Positions 1 to 7,304 are shown, counted from the stretch's first letter. The stretch is DNA of 9,849 bases from Gammaproteobacteria bacterium (GCA_002402245.1 NVVP01000034.1:1-9849), one strand, 5' to 3'. Program-made: numbers and translations. The notes: generated from the letters alone by a model not told the origin.

Positions 1-1
1 T

Positions 2-373
2 AGCCAAACTCAAAATGGTGCCTATGCATTAATTTTAAGTGAAGTTGATGGCGACCGAAAACTACCCATTGTTATTGGTGCTTTTGAAGCTCAATCTATA
101 GCTATTGCTTTAGAGAAGGAGATCATGCCTCCAAGACCACTTACCCACGATTTATTTAAGACCTTTGCAAATCGTTTTGAAATTGTAATTAAGCAAGTTA
201 TCATCCATAAGCTTTTAGATGGTGTTTTTTACTCTAGTATTATTTGTGAACGTGACCATATTGAAGAAATCATCGATGCACGCACTAGCGATGCAATTGC
301 TTTAGCGCTACGCTTTAATGCTCCGATTTTTACTTATAAAAAAATATTAGATGATGCTGCTAAGCAGGGTTAA
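2..373 (+). CDS. Bifunctional nuclease (BFN/DUF151) family protein, 3' part
   Basis: The frame is open from the left edge, so the 5' end is missing; an ATG at 125 lies inside the domain and is not the true start. The readable 123 residues look like a nearly complete BFN domain: NGAYALILSEVDGDRKLPIVIG, then FEAQSIAIALE, PPRPLTHDLF, and a C-terminal ARTSDAIALALRF block followed by IFTYKKIL. Members of this family have been reported to have DNase and RNase activity, but the cellular role is poorly defined. Close relatives with the PPRPLTHDLF motif are, from memory, common in Bacteroidota, where a UVR-type tail often follows; here the protein stops soon after the domain. The stop codon overlaps the stop of convergent lpxH by 4 bp. 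Confident of family, not of function. Confidence 0.85.
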   Translation, partial: SQTQNGAYALILSEVDGDRKLPIVIGAFEAQSIAIALEKEIMPPRPLTHDLFKTFANRFEIVIKQVIIHKLLDGVFYSSIICERDHIEEIIDARTSDAIALALRFNAPIFTYKKILDDAAKQG

Positions 374-1089
374 TTGCGAGTAACTCGGTAATCAATTAGC
401 TGGCATTGTTGTTGGTCACACTGTAAATAACTAATTTCATCTTCCCAGTCACCTAACACGATACGTGATCCTGTATCGTGTTGGTGGATTGCAGGCCGGT
501 GAGTGTGGCCATGAATGAGTTGATTAACATTAAATTTTTTCATTACACGAGATACTTCGGCTTGATTAACATCCATAATCATCGTGGATTTATAGTGTTT
601 TTGCTGAGCACTTTTTTGTTTTATCTTATCGGAAATACCTTGGCGGTAATTAGCTGATAAATGTAAAAAACACCACTGTAATAGTTTATTTCGTGACCAA
701 AGGCGGTAGCGTTGATAGCTAGTATCATCAATACATAGCGTGTCACCATGCATTAACAATGTCTTGGTGCCATACAGATCAAGTAGACAATAGTCACTAA
801 GTAATTCGGCACCGATAGAGTGGGCGAATTGTTTGCCCATCATAAAGTCGCGATTGCCGACCATCAGATATGTTTTTATTCCTATTTGGCTAAGTGTATG
901 CAGAGTGCTGATGAATTCAGCAAACTCACTCGGTACGATATCATCACCTAACCAGGTATTAAATAGATCACCTAGAATATAGAGTGAATCAGTTTTTTTA
1001 ATCTTGCTGTTAAGGAAGTCTATTGCGAGTTGGATGCGTGTTGGGCTATTAGGGCTGAGATGTAAGTCAGCAATAAAGAATGTTGTCAT
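370..1089 (-). CDS. lpxH: UDP-2,3-diacylglucosamine hydrolase (LpxH)
   Basis: Peripheral inner-membrane pyrophosphatase of lipid A synthesis. It cleaves UDP-2,3-diacylglucosamine to 2,3-diacylglucosamine 1-phosphate (lipid X) and UMP. The 239-residue length equals the usual family length. The calcineurin-like metal site is complete: D8 and H10 (ADLHL), D41 (LGDLF), N79 (GNRDF), H114 (MHGDTLC), and H195/H197 (IHGHTHRP). IMDVNQ near 171-176 is typical of LpxH rather than a generic phosphoesterase. The ATG start gives MTTFFIADLHL, aligning with the E. coli N-terminus. The only Shine-Dalgarno-like sequence is AAGGTGAG, 11 nt upstream and inside a hairpin arm. It follows the cyclophilin gene on the same strand with a 59-bp gap, as in the E. 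coli lpxH-ppiB pair, and may be cotranscribed with it. Its presence indicates a Gram-negative host with lipid A. Confidence 0.97.
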   Translation of the reverse strand: MTTFFIADLHLSPNSPTRIQLAIDFLNSKIKKTDSLYILGDLFNTWLGDDIVPSEFAEFISTLHTLSQIGIKTYLMVGNRDFMMGKQFAHSIGAELLSDYCLLDLYGTKTLLMHGDTLCIDDTSYQRYRLWSRNKLLQWCFLHLSANYRQGISDKIKQKSAQQKHYKSTMIMDVNQAEVSRVMKKFNVNQLIHGHTHRPAIHQHDTGSRIVLGDWEDEISYLQCDQQQCQLIDYRVTRN

Positions 1090-1100
1090 GATGTGAGTAG

Positions 1101-1132
1101 CTCACCTTGTCTATTTTAGAAGGCAAGGTGAG
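1101..1132 (-). promoter_or_regulatory. Hairpin in the cyclophilin-lpxH gap that covers the lpxH ribosome site
   Basis: CTCACCTTG (1101-1109) and CAAGGTGAG (1124-1132) pair perfectly over 9 bp; a T-G pair and two more pairs extend the stem inward. In the minus-strand RNA the downstream arm carries AAGGUGAG, the only Shine-Dalgarno candidate for lpxH. No U-tract follows, so it is not a classic terminator. A competing weaker pairing, AAGGT/ACCTT (1125-1140), uses the other arm and would free the ribosome site. That it controls translation is inference. Confidence 0.45.
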
Positions 1133-1148
1133 TTAACCTTGAATCTGT

Positions 1149-1733
1149 TTATTTTTCTATGAGAGTGGCAGAAATAAGTACAATATTTTCATCGGGAACA
1201 TCACCATGGCCGGCTTTAGTTCCTGTTGCTACGGTACGAATTTCATTTATAACATCCATGCCTTCAACTACTTGCCCAAAAACAGCATAGCCCCAAGCTG
1301 GACCATTTTCACCACGAAAATTAAGGAAGTCATTGTTGACCGTATTGATGAAAAATTGTGCTGTAGCAGAGTGAGGGTCGCCGGTACGAGCCATTGCAAC
1401 AGAACCAATAACATTACTTAGACCGTTATTGGCTTCATTTTTGATTGGGTCATTAGGATCTTTTTGAACGAAATCTTCGGTAAATCCACCACCTTGAATC
1501 ATAAAGTCTTTAATAACACGATGGAAAATAGTGCCGTTATAAAAACCTGTTTCAACGTAGTTTAAAAAGTTTTCAACCGTGTTTGGTGCTTTATCACTAT
1601 TAAGTTCAATCACGATATCACCGTGACTTGTTTCTAGTTTTACATGTGGCAATGTAGTGCCTCCTTGAGCAAAAGATGAGATTGAGTACATTGCTAATAA
1701 TACAGTTACTAAGCTGCGGAAAAGTAATTTCAT
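1149..1733 (-). CDS. Secreted cyclophilin-type peptidyl-prolyl cis-trans isomerase
   Basis: Cyclophilins catalyse cis-trans isomerisation of Xaa-Pro bonds during protein folding. The 194-residue product starts with a signal peptide: MKLLFR charged start, hydrophobic residues about 7-20, and likely cleavage after SFA (residue 22), which predicts a periplasmic enzyme. The mature cyclophilin domain (about 30-190) has the core FHRVIKDFMIQGG with catalytic R72 and Q80, VAMART, and SATAQFFIN. By position (beside lpxH, divergent from cysS) it corresponds to E. coli ppiB, which encodes a cytoplasmic enzyme without a signal peptide; by leader it resembles ppiA. I therefore give no symbol. The ATG at 1733 is the only start that yields the leader. 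The divergent 160-bp gap to cysS must hold both promoters, but I see no clear consensus pair there. Confidence 0.93.
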   Translation of the reverse strand: MKLLFRSLVTVLLAMYSISSFAQGGTTLPHVKLETSHGDIVIELNSDKAPNTVENFLNYVETGFYNGTIFHRVIKDFMIQGGGFTEDFVQKDPNDPIKNEANNGLSNVIGSVAMARTGDPHSATAQFFINTVNNDFLNFRGENGPAWGYAVFGQVVEGMDVINEIRTVATGTKAGHGDVPDENIVLISATLIEK

Positions 1734-1893
1734 AACAAAAAATATCCAACGATTAACAATAAAGCGTCAATGATAGAGCAAATCCACGATTAAGTGGAGG
1801 CTTAAGCTACTTTTCATTACCAAGTTGCCGTAAAATATAACTATTATTTAGGCTTTCATTCTGCCTTAGTCACTTATACAACTAGAGAATACG

Positions 1894-3273
1894 ATGTTAC
1901 AAATCCATAACAACCTCACTAAAAAGAAAGAAGTGTTTACACCTATTGTGCCGGGGAAAGTATCTCTCTATGTCTGTGGCATGACGGTTTATGACTTGTG
2001 CCATGTGGGTCATGCGCGAGTGATGATTGTATTTGATGTGGTGACGCGTTATTTACGCGCTAGTGGCTATGATGTGACTTATATCAGAAATATTACCGAC
2101 ATTGATGACAAGATTATTGCGCGTGCTAATGAGAATGGCGAAAGTATTACTACTTTGACGGAACGCTTTATTGCCGAAATGCATCAGGATGCTGACGCGT
2201 TAAATGTAATTAGACCCGATCAAGAGCCGAAAGCGACGGAATCTATGGCTGATATTATCACCATGATTGAAACGCTCATTAAGAAAGGCTTTGCTTACGC
2301 AGCTGATAATGGCGATGTGTATTACGATATTAGTAAGTTTGAATCTTACGGTAAGTTATCTGGCCGCAATATTGATGAATTACGTTCGGGCGAACGTGTA
2401 GCGGTAAATGAAGCTAAAGAAGATCCTTTAGATTTTGTCTTGTGGAAAGCCGCTAAGCCAGAAGAGCCTTCATGGGATTCACCTTGGGGACCAGGTAGAC
2501 CAGGTTGGCATATTGAATGTTCAGCTATGTCGTCACGTTGCCTAGGTGAACAGTTTGATATTCATGGTGGTGGTCAAGATCTTCAATTTCCACACCATGA
2601 AAATGAAATTGCCCAATCAGAAGGCGCGCATGGCTGCCAATCAGTTAATTACTGGATGCATAATGGTTTTGTGAGAATTGATGATGAAAAAATGTCTAAA
2701 TCATTAGGCAACTTTTTCACTGTGCGGGAAGTATTAGCAAAATATTCGGCAGAAGTGATTCGTTACTTTATATTAACTAGTCATTACCGTAGCCCACTTA
2801 ATTATTCTGATGAATCATTAGAGCAGGCAAAGTCAGCATTAACGCGTTATTACACTTCATTGCGTGATGTGGTGGGGAAAGAAGCTATTGTTTGGCAAGA
2901 TGATAATGTCTTTGGACAACGCTTTGCTGATGCGATGGATGATGATTTTAATACGGCATTAGCTATGTCAGTGATGGCTGATGTGAGACAGGCTTTAAAT
3001 AAACAAAAAGATGCTGAACAGGCTTCTTATTTAGCCGGCTTGCTCTATTCATTTGGTGATGTATTAGGCTTATTCCAGCAAGAAGCGGATGCTTTTTTAT
3101 TGGGAGACCAAAAGGATAATGAATCGGAGAAGATTGAGGCTTTAATTGAAGCTAGAAATACTGCTCGTGCGGAGAAGGATTGGGCGAAGGCCGATCAAGT
3201 TCGTGATGAAATTGTCGCAATGGGAATTATTTTAGAAGATAATGCCGGCAAAACAACGTGGCGGAAATCTTAA
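1894..3273 (+). CDS. cysS: Cysteinyl-tRNA synthetase
   Basis: Cytoplasmic class I aminoacyl-tRNA synthetase that charges tRNA-Cys using ATP. Its 459 residues match the usual length of about 460. The class I signatures are present as HVGH (37-40, the HIGH motif) and KMSKS (266-270). The zinc site that selects cysteine is complete at C28, C209 (WHIEC), H234 and E238 (HHENE), at the same positions as in E. coli. The tail after about residue 315 contains the helical anticodon-binding region, ending in an EARNTARAEKDWAKADQVRDEI stretch typical of the family. The ATG gives MLQIHNNLT, a normal N-terminus; the upstream ribosome site (AGAGAA) is weak. It ends 35 bp before a strong terminator and converges on folD. 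Confidence 0.98.
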   Translation: MLQIHNNLTKKKEVFTPIVPGKVSLYVCGMTVYDLCHVGHARVMIVFDVVTRYLRASGYDVTYIRNITDIDDKIIARANENGESITTLTERFIAEMHQDADALNVIRPDQEPKATESMADIITMIETLIKKGFAYAADNGDVYYDISKFESYGKLSGRNIDELRSGERVAVNEAKEDPLDFVLWKAAKPEEPSWDSPWGPGRPGWHIECSAMSSRCLGEQFDIHGGGQDLQFPHHENEIAQSEGAHGCQSVNYWMHNGFVRIDDEKMSKSLGNFFTVREVLAKYSAEVIRYFILTSHYRSPLNYSDESLEQAKSALTRYYTSLRDVVGKEAIVWQDDNVFGQRFADAMDDDFNTALAMSVMADVRQALNKQKDAEQASYLAGLLYSFGDVLGLFQQEADAFLLGDQKDNESEKIEALIEARNTARAEKDWAKADQVRDEIVAMGIILEDNAGKTTWRKS

Positions 3274-3307
3274 GGCTTTAGTTTAGCTAGCGGGTAAGTG
3301 AATCTAT

Positions 3308-3351
3308 TATTAAAATGCCCCTCAGATTTAAATCTGAGGGGCATTTTAATA
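3308..3351. terminator. Bidirectional terminator between cysS and folD
   Basis: A perfect 44-bp palindrome with 22-bp arms centred between 3329 and 3330. The GC core GCCCCTCAGA/TCTGAGGGGC is flanked by AAAAT and ATTTT, so RNA from either strand forms a hairpin followed by a U-rich run. It lies between the convergent cysS and folD stops. Confidence 0.9.
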
Positions 3352-3372
3352 TTGAGCTAAAGCAACTCTTTG

Positions 3373-4224
3373 TTAGTCAGTAAGTTGTGCCGCACTTAAT
3401 GTATTTTCCATTAAGGTTGCTACAGTCATTGGACCAACACCACCGGGAACGGGTGTTATCCATGCCGCTTTTTCTTTGGCCACTGCAAACTCAACATCGC
3501 CGGTCAAGCTACCATCTTCAAGTCTATTGATACCTACATCAATAATAATGGCACCTTTTTTAATCCAATCACCAGGAATAAAGTTTGGTTTGCCGACAGC
3601 AACGACTAATAGATCGGCACGACGGACGTGAAACTCTAAGTCTTTAGTCCAACGATGACATACGGTTGTAGTACAACCCGCTAATAATAATTCTAAGGCC
3701 ATTGGTCGGCCGACAATATTCGATGCACCGATAACAACGGCTTCTAAGCCATGCAGGTCTTCACCTGTTTTTTCTAACAAGGTCATAATGCCTTTTGGCG
3801 TACAAGGGCGTAGTTGTGGGTTACGCTGCGCTAAGCGGCCTATATTATAAGGGTGAAAACCATCCACATCTTTATGCGGCACAATATGCTCAATGATGGT
3901 CTCTGTATTAATATGCGCAGGTAAGGGTAGTTGAACTAGGATGCCATTAATTGAATCATCTTCATTTAATGTCGAAATTAGCGCAAGTAGTTCCGCCTCA
4001 GTGGTTGTTTCAGCAAGATCATGTGATACTGAGTGAAAGCCAATTTCTTTGCAGCTGCGACGTTTGCTGCCCACATAGACTTGCGAGGCAGGGTCGCCAC
4101 CAATAAGGATAACTGCTAAGCCTGGTTGAGGTTTTCCTGAAGATACTCGTTTATCCGTGGCTAGTTTTAAGTGTTGCTTCAATTCAGCTGCGATAGCTTT
4201 ACCATCGATAATTTGAGCGCTCAT
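3373..4224 (-). CDS. folD: Bifunctional methylenetetrahydrofolate dehydrogenase / methenyltetrahydrofolate cyclohydrolase
   Basis: Cytoplasmic enzyme of one-carbon metabolism. It oxidises 5,10-methylene-THF with NADP+ and hydrolyses 5,10-methenyl-THF to 10-formyl-THF for purine and formyl-Met synthesis. The frame extends to an ATG at 4284, but the ATG at 4224 gives MSAQIIDGKAIA, the usual FolD N-terminus, and 283 residues, the usual length. Visible key residues are Y50 and K54 (YVGSK), Q98 (GILVQLPLP), D121 (DVDGFHP), the NADP loop GASNIVGRPM (166-175), and PVPGGVGPMTVATLMENT near the end. It lies upstream of and divergent from the tRNA promoter. No good Shine-Dalgarno is visible; TGGAT is the best candidate. 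Confidence 0.97.
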   Translation of the reverse strand: MSAQIIDGKAIAAELKQHLKLATDKRVSSGKPQPGLAVILIGGDPASQVYVGSKRRSCKEIGFHSVSHDLAETTTEAELLALISTLNEDDSINGILVQLPLPAHINTETIIEHIVPHKDVDGFHPYNIGRLAQRNPQLRPCTPKGIMTLLEKTGEDLHGLEAVVIGASNIVGRPMALELLLAGCTTTVCHRWTKDLEFHVRRADLLVVAVGKPNFIPGDWIKKGAIIIDVGINRLEDGSLTGDVEFAVAKEKAAWITPVPGGVGPMTVATLMENTLSAAQLTD

Positions 4225-4301
4225 TAATGTGAGATCCAGAAAAATTAAAAGAAGTATTTTCTCATGTTGAGCAACTAACGGCAAAAATATAAAAACAGTG
4301 A

Positions 4302-4330
4302 TTGACGAAAGAAACTTAGACGCGTATTAT
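4302..4330 (+). promoter_or_regulatory. Sigma70 promoter of the tRNA operon
   Basis: TTGACG (4302-4307) and TATTAT (4325-4330) are separated by exactly 17 bp, a near-consensus housekeeping promoter. Transcription would start near 4337, about 30 nt before tRNA-Pro. No other strong promoter was seen between folD and the tRNAs. Confidence 0.75.
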
Positions 4331-4367
4331 TTCGCCTTTCTTCAGGGATGTCTGTCCTTGGAATCGT

Positions 4368-4444
<77 letters not shown>

Positions 4445-4477
4445 ATTTCTCATGATATCCCCCGCTAGAATAATAAT

Positions 4478-4554
4478 GCGCCCGTAGCTCATCTGGATAG
4501 AGCATCGGCCTTCTAAGCCGAGGGTAACAGGTTCGAGTCCTGTCGGGCGCACCA
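4478..4554 (+). tRNA. tRNA-Arg (anticodon TCT)
   Basis: A full cloverleaf. The acceptor stem is GCGCCCG/CGGGCGC, the D arm GCTC..GAGC, the anticodon stem TCGGC/GCCGA with loop CTTCTAA (anticodon TCT, reading AGA/AGG), and the T arm CAGG TTCGAGTC CTG. The discriminator is A and CCA is encoded (4552-4554). An integrase gene starts 128 bp downstream, so the 3' half is the likely attachment core of the element. The gene is intact, as expected when an element restores the tRNA 3' end on insertion. No terminator follows; the original one would lie beyond the far end of the element. Confidence 0.97.
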
Positions 4555-4623
4555 TTTACTAGCACCAAAACCACCATAAAAACCTTTCAAACCAACGTCT
4601 TAAATGAATCTGTCATTCTAGCT

Positions 4624-4645
4624 AGGTTACAAAAAAGGTTACAAA
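4624..4645 (+). repeat. Two 10-bp direct repeats AGGTTACAAA before the integrase
   Basis: AGGTTACAAA occurs at 4624-4633 and 4636-4645, a 12-bp period. Short direct repeats between a tRNA attachment site and an integrase start are typical arm-type binding sites of tyrosine integrases. That these are such sites is inference from position. Confidence 0.5.
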
Positions 4646-4682
4646 TTCACCCCCTATACAGTACCCTGTTTGGACTGCTACT

Positions 4683-6050
4683 ATGAGCGGCTATCGTTTT
4701 AGAGAGGGTTGTTTAGTGGGTAAGGTTAAGCACCTAGTTCGTAGGAAATCGGGTTTATATTATTTCCGAAAAGGGATCCCAGCCCATTTACGTACCTTCT
4801 ATAAAGGTAAGCGTGAGATAAATAAAAGCCTTAAAACTTATGTTGAAGCGGAAGCCATTCGCAAAATACAACGGCTAGCCGATCACTACGAGTCTGAGTT
4901 CAAAACGATTGAGTCTACTGGTGGACGTGATCGAGCTGTAGCGTTACTCAAGACATACAACCTAGACCCTATTCCACTCGAACAACAAACTATATATCAA
5001 AACGGTGAAGACCCTGAAGCAGAAGGATCGCCATACGCTTTACTCATGCAGGGGTTAGCAGCAGAGCACGATATCGGGGGAGGTTATTCAAAACAAGAAC
5101 CTCATGAGCAGAGAGCAGTAGATATCTTACATGGTAGGGAGAAACTAACCTTAACAGAGATACGGATTCATGCTGATAAGACCTTGAGCGAGAGTAAGCA
5201 GACCATAAATAAAAGAAGTTTTGACTACTATATTTCTCGTCTTCCAACAGAGGTATTAGGGCATATAACCAGAAGGCAAGTACAAGAGGTCGTGAATCAG
5301 TTATTAGCTGGGGGTACTTTAAGAACGGGATCTATAACAAAACCCCTTGGTCATGTAAGGAAAAAAGTTAGGGAAGCTATTACTTTACATGAGATGGATA
5401 TTAAGAATCCATTTGAAGGCATTATCGTCGCGGGGGCGGGCGAAGATGCAGTAAAAAGAGGATCCTTTTCATTATCAGAATTAAATGATGTTAAAAAATT
5501 CATTCTAATTAAGAAGGACGTTGCGACTGCTCAGGTATTAGGACTGTTGACTGATACAGGGGCTAGAATTGGGGAGATAGGAGGTATCCTTCTTTCAAAT
5601 ATAAAAATAGATGAAGAGTACCCTCATCTGAAAATAACAGCACAACCTAACAGGAAATTAAAGAATAAAAATTCTGAGCGGTTAATCCCTTTGGTAGGGT
5701 TAAGTTTGCAGATAGCGACCATGATCGTAGATAACGCGGAAAAGGGTCAAATATACGCATTCGAGGGGTACTCTAAAAGTGGTACTTACAATGCTGATAA
5801 CTGCTCTGGTGCAGTTAATAAACTCCTGCGATCGTTCATAAAGGGATTCAGTTCCCACTCGTTCAGGCACACAATCAGGGATAGATTAATGGATGCAAGT
5901 ATCCCCGCTCATGAAATCGAAAACTTAACGGGTTGGACAGCTTCCAAAATGATTAACCACTATGGTAAAAACCAAGGTTTGAAAAGGCTGCATGAAGCCC
6001 TTCAAGGAATGATAGATTATGAAAATGAACAGAAGAAGAAAGACCGATAA
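4683..6050 (+). CDS. Tyrosine recombinase / tRNA-targeting integrase (DUF6538-type N-terminus)
   Basis: Catalyses site-specific integration and excision of the element, presumably at tRNA-Arg. The N-terminus HLVRRKSGLYYFRKGIPAHLR resembles the DUF6538 domain common in integrases of this group. A core-binding region lies in the middle, and the catalytic domain covers about 270-450. The catalytic set is R295 (TDTGARIGEI), a lysine in the KNKNSERLIPL hairpin, H392 and R395 (HSFRHT), W418 in the usual His/Trp position, and nucleophile Y427 (NHYG). The gene appears intact. The ATG at 4683 has only a weak ribosome site (TTGGA). A GTG at 4716 is preceded 7 nt upstream by GAGAGGG and would start right at the DUF6538 motif, so the real protein may be 444 residues. 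Confidence 0.93.
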   Translation: MSGYRFREGCLVGKVKHLVRRKSGLYYFRKGIPAHLRTFYKGKREINKSLKTYVEAEAIRKIQRLADHYESEFKTIESTGGRDRAVALLKTYNLDPIPLEQQTIYQNGEDPEAEGSPYALLMQGLAAEHDIGGGYSKQEPHEQRAVDILHGREKLTLTEIRIHADKTLSESKQTINKRSFDYYISRLPTEVLGHITRRQVQEVVNQLLAGGTLRTGSITKPLGHVRKKVREAITLHEMDIKNPFEGIIVAGAGEDAVKRGSFSLSELNDVKKFILIKKDVATAQVLGLLTDTGARIGEIGGILLSNIKIDEEYPHLKITAQPNRKLKNKNSERLIPLVGLSLQIATMIVDNAEKGQIYAFEGYSKSGTYNADNCSGAVNKLLRSFIKGFSSHSFRHTIRDRLMDASIPAHEIENLTGWTASKMINHYGKNQGLKRLHEALQGMIDYENEQKKKDR

Positions 6051-6151
6051 TATAGATAAACCTGTATGGCTTATAGCTTTCCACGGTGTGATTTACTTTG
6101 CAGTTATGGGTTATCACTTCATTATGAGCTTAGACAGGTAGATATTATCTT

Positions 6152-6185
6152 AAGGGGGATTCCTATTACAGGGGTTCCCTTTTTT
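6152..6185 (+). terminator. Probable terminator after the integrase
   Basis: AAGGGGG (6152-6158) pairs with TTCCCTT (6175-6181), including two G-T pairs, and is followed by a T run to 6185. It lies about 100 bp after the integrase stop. The loop is rather long (16 nt), so strength is uncertain. Confidence 0.5.
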
Positions 6186-6232
6186 ATTGCCTATTGTTTA
6201 TGGGAGTACTATTTATTATCCAGTTTAAATAT

Positions 6233-6400
6233 TTTTTATTTTTTTGGGTGGGTCTATTAATTCTAGGTTCTTAAATCTGGGGGAAGAATATCAAGAGGGG
6301 TTATTTCTCAGGATTTATATTTTTATTTTTTTTGGGTGGGTCTATTAATTATGAACAGGCTTCTTAGAATGAGAATATCAAGGGGGTATTTGAATCTATT
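6233..6400 (+). repeat. Imperfect ~88-bp tandem repeat (two units, partial third)
   Basis: GGGTGGGTCTATTAATT recurs exactly at 6246-6262 and 6334-6350, 88 bp apart, each preceded by a T/A-rich run ending in at least seven T. AGAATATCAAG recurs at 6285, 6372 and 6463, 87 and 91 bp apart, each followed by a G- or CT-rich segment. The first two units therefore cover about 6233-6400, and a third keeps only the AGAATATCAAG end. No gene was found in 6051-6635; a 64-codon open frame there crosses the terminator and the repeats and is not credible. Confidence 0.7.
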
Positions 6401-6406
6401 AAAAAA

Positions 6407-6610
6407 GTGCTGTAGGCGTTTGACAGACGATATACCCCAAAATAGAAAACCATAGCTTTTTAAGAATATCAAGGCTCTTTTAAGGCTCTATACCCCGTTA
6501 CAGCCACTACTGCACCAAGAATAGATTTAAGCGTCCTGACAGGTATCCTCGGGGGTGTCATCTATGGTTATAGGTATCAAGTAGGGTAGTAGGAGTGGTA
6601 CAGGGTCACT
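6407..6610 (+). repeat. Dyad repeat family, copy A
   Basis: The right arm TTAAGCGTCCTGACAGGTAT (6528-6547) matches the right arms of copies B and C. A possible left arm, AGGCGTTTGA near 6414-6423, pairs with it through G-U wobbles but is separated by about 105 nt. The interior TTACAGCCACTA (near 6498-6509) occurs as its reverse complement in the inverted copy. The right flank (GTAGGG...GGTACAGGGTCACT) resembles the flank of copy B. The unit ends about 25 bp from the stop of the minus-strand serine recombinase. Confidence 0.5.
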
Positions 6611-6635
6611 ATTGCAGGTTAGAGAGGCGACGGTG

Positions 6636-7187
6636 CTATTTTGCTAACAATCTGTAGAGAGTGGACTCCCCTATATTCAACTGTTTAGCTACTTTGGCTT
6701 TGGTCATACCTGAGGATATAAGGTTTCGGGCTGTATCAATAACTTTAGGGTCAACAGCCTTACGGCCCTTGTACTTACCCTCCTTCTTTGCTCGGGCTAT
6801 TCCAACAGCCTGACGTTCGAGCATTTGCTCCCTTTCCATTTTAGCCAGTCCTGCCATCATCGTTAGGATCATTTCACCGCTCGGAGAAGTAACGTCAAGG
6901 CCCCCTAGCTGGTGGACGATTAGGGATATACCTTTAGCCTTTAGGGTATCGGCTACAGCTAATACCTCAGAGGTGTTACGACCGATACGAGACACTTCCA
7001 TCACTATCAACTTATCACCTGAAACGAGGAGTGATAGTAGTTTCTGGAATTGGGGCCTATCTGTAGTAGTCCCTGTAAATGTCTCAGTAATTGTAATATC
7101 TGAATTGTACTGACCTTCAAGGAAGGTAGCCTGTTGCTCTGAGTTCTGGTCTTGGGTTGATACTCGTGAGTATATGTATGTAGTCAT
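6636..7187 (-). CDS. Serine site-specific recombinase (resolvase/invertase family)
   Basis: A 183-residue small serine recombinase like Hin, Gin and Tn3 resolvase. These cut both strands through a serine-DNA link to resolve dimers or invert segments. The catalytic domain (1-140) carries YIYSRVSTQDQN with R8 and nucleophile S10, VSRIGRN with R68 and R71, and the MAGLAKMEREQMLERQ helix. A C-terminal helix-turn-helix (about 145-183) ends in IGESTLYRLLAK. The frame extends 22 codons further to 7253, but the ATG at 7187 gives the family N-terminus and has AGAGAGG 10 nt upstream. All visible catalytic residues are present. Whether it acts on the element itself or on replication dimers is not shown by the sequence. 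Confidence 0.92.
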   Translation of the reverse strand: MTTYIYSRVSTQDQNSEQQATFLEGQYNSDITITETFTGTTTDRPQFQKLLSLLVSGDKLIVMEVSRIGRNTSEVLAVADTLKAKGISLIVHQLGGLDVTSPSGEMILTMMAGLAKMEREQMLERQAVGIARAKKEGKYKGRKAVDPKVIDTARNLISSGMTKAKVAKQLNIGESTLYRLLAK

Positions 7188-7198
7188 AATATTAATTC

Positions 7199-7304
7199 CT
7201 CTCTTTAGGTTCTTAGATGTAGAGAGAATACTCTCTTTAGGGTGGTAAAGCAATATTTAAGAGAGGGTTTGTATGTTTCTTCCTGAACCGTGGTTCAAAG
7301 AGAG
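7199..7304 (-). promoter_or_regulatory. Promoter and operator-like boxes of the serine recombinase gene
   Basis: On the minus strand TTGCTT (7248-7253) and TATTCT (7225-7230) are 17 bp apart, giving a short leader of about 30 nt. The -10 lies inside the dyad AGAGAG-AATA-CTCTCT (7221-7236). The 11-mer CTCTCTTTAGG occurs at 7231-7241 in the promoter spacer and again at 7199-7209 over the ribosome site. Further AAGAGAG boxes lie at 7259 and 7298, and a 14-bp dyad TGAACC-GT-GGTTCA at 7284-7297. The pattern suggests repression or self-control; the regulator is unknown. Confidence 0.45.

Noticed and set aside
1206..1421. 71-codon frame opposite the cyclophilin gene
   Set aside because: Shadow of a confidently identified gene; no family features.
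4225..4284. Upstream ATG of the folD frame at 4284
   Set aside because: It adds 20 hydrophobic residues not found in FolD; the ATG at 4224 gives the family N-terminus and length.
5044..5247. 67-codon frame opposite the integrase
   Set aside because: Shadow of the integrase coding sequence.
6066..6260. 64-codon open frame after the integrase, hydrophobic
   Set aside because: It crosses the putative terminator and the first unit of the tandem repeat, and has no ribosome site.
7188..7253. Upstream ATG of the serine recombinase frame at 7253
   Set aside because: It would place the putative promoter and operator boxes inside the gene; the ATG at 7187 has a ribosome site and gives the catalytic serine at position 10.
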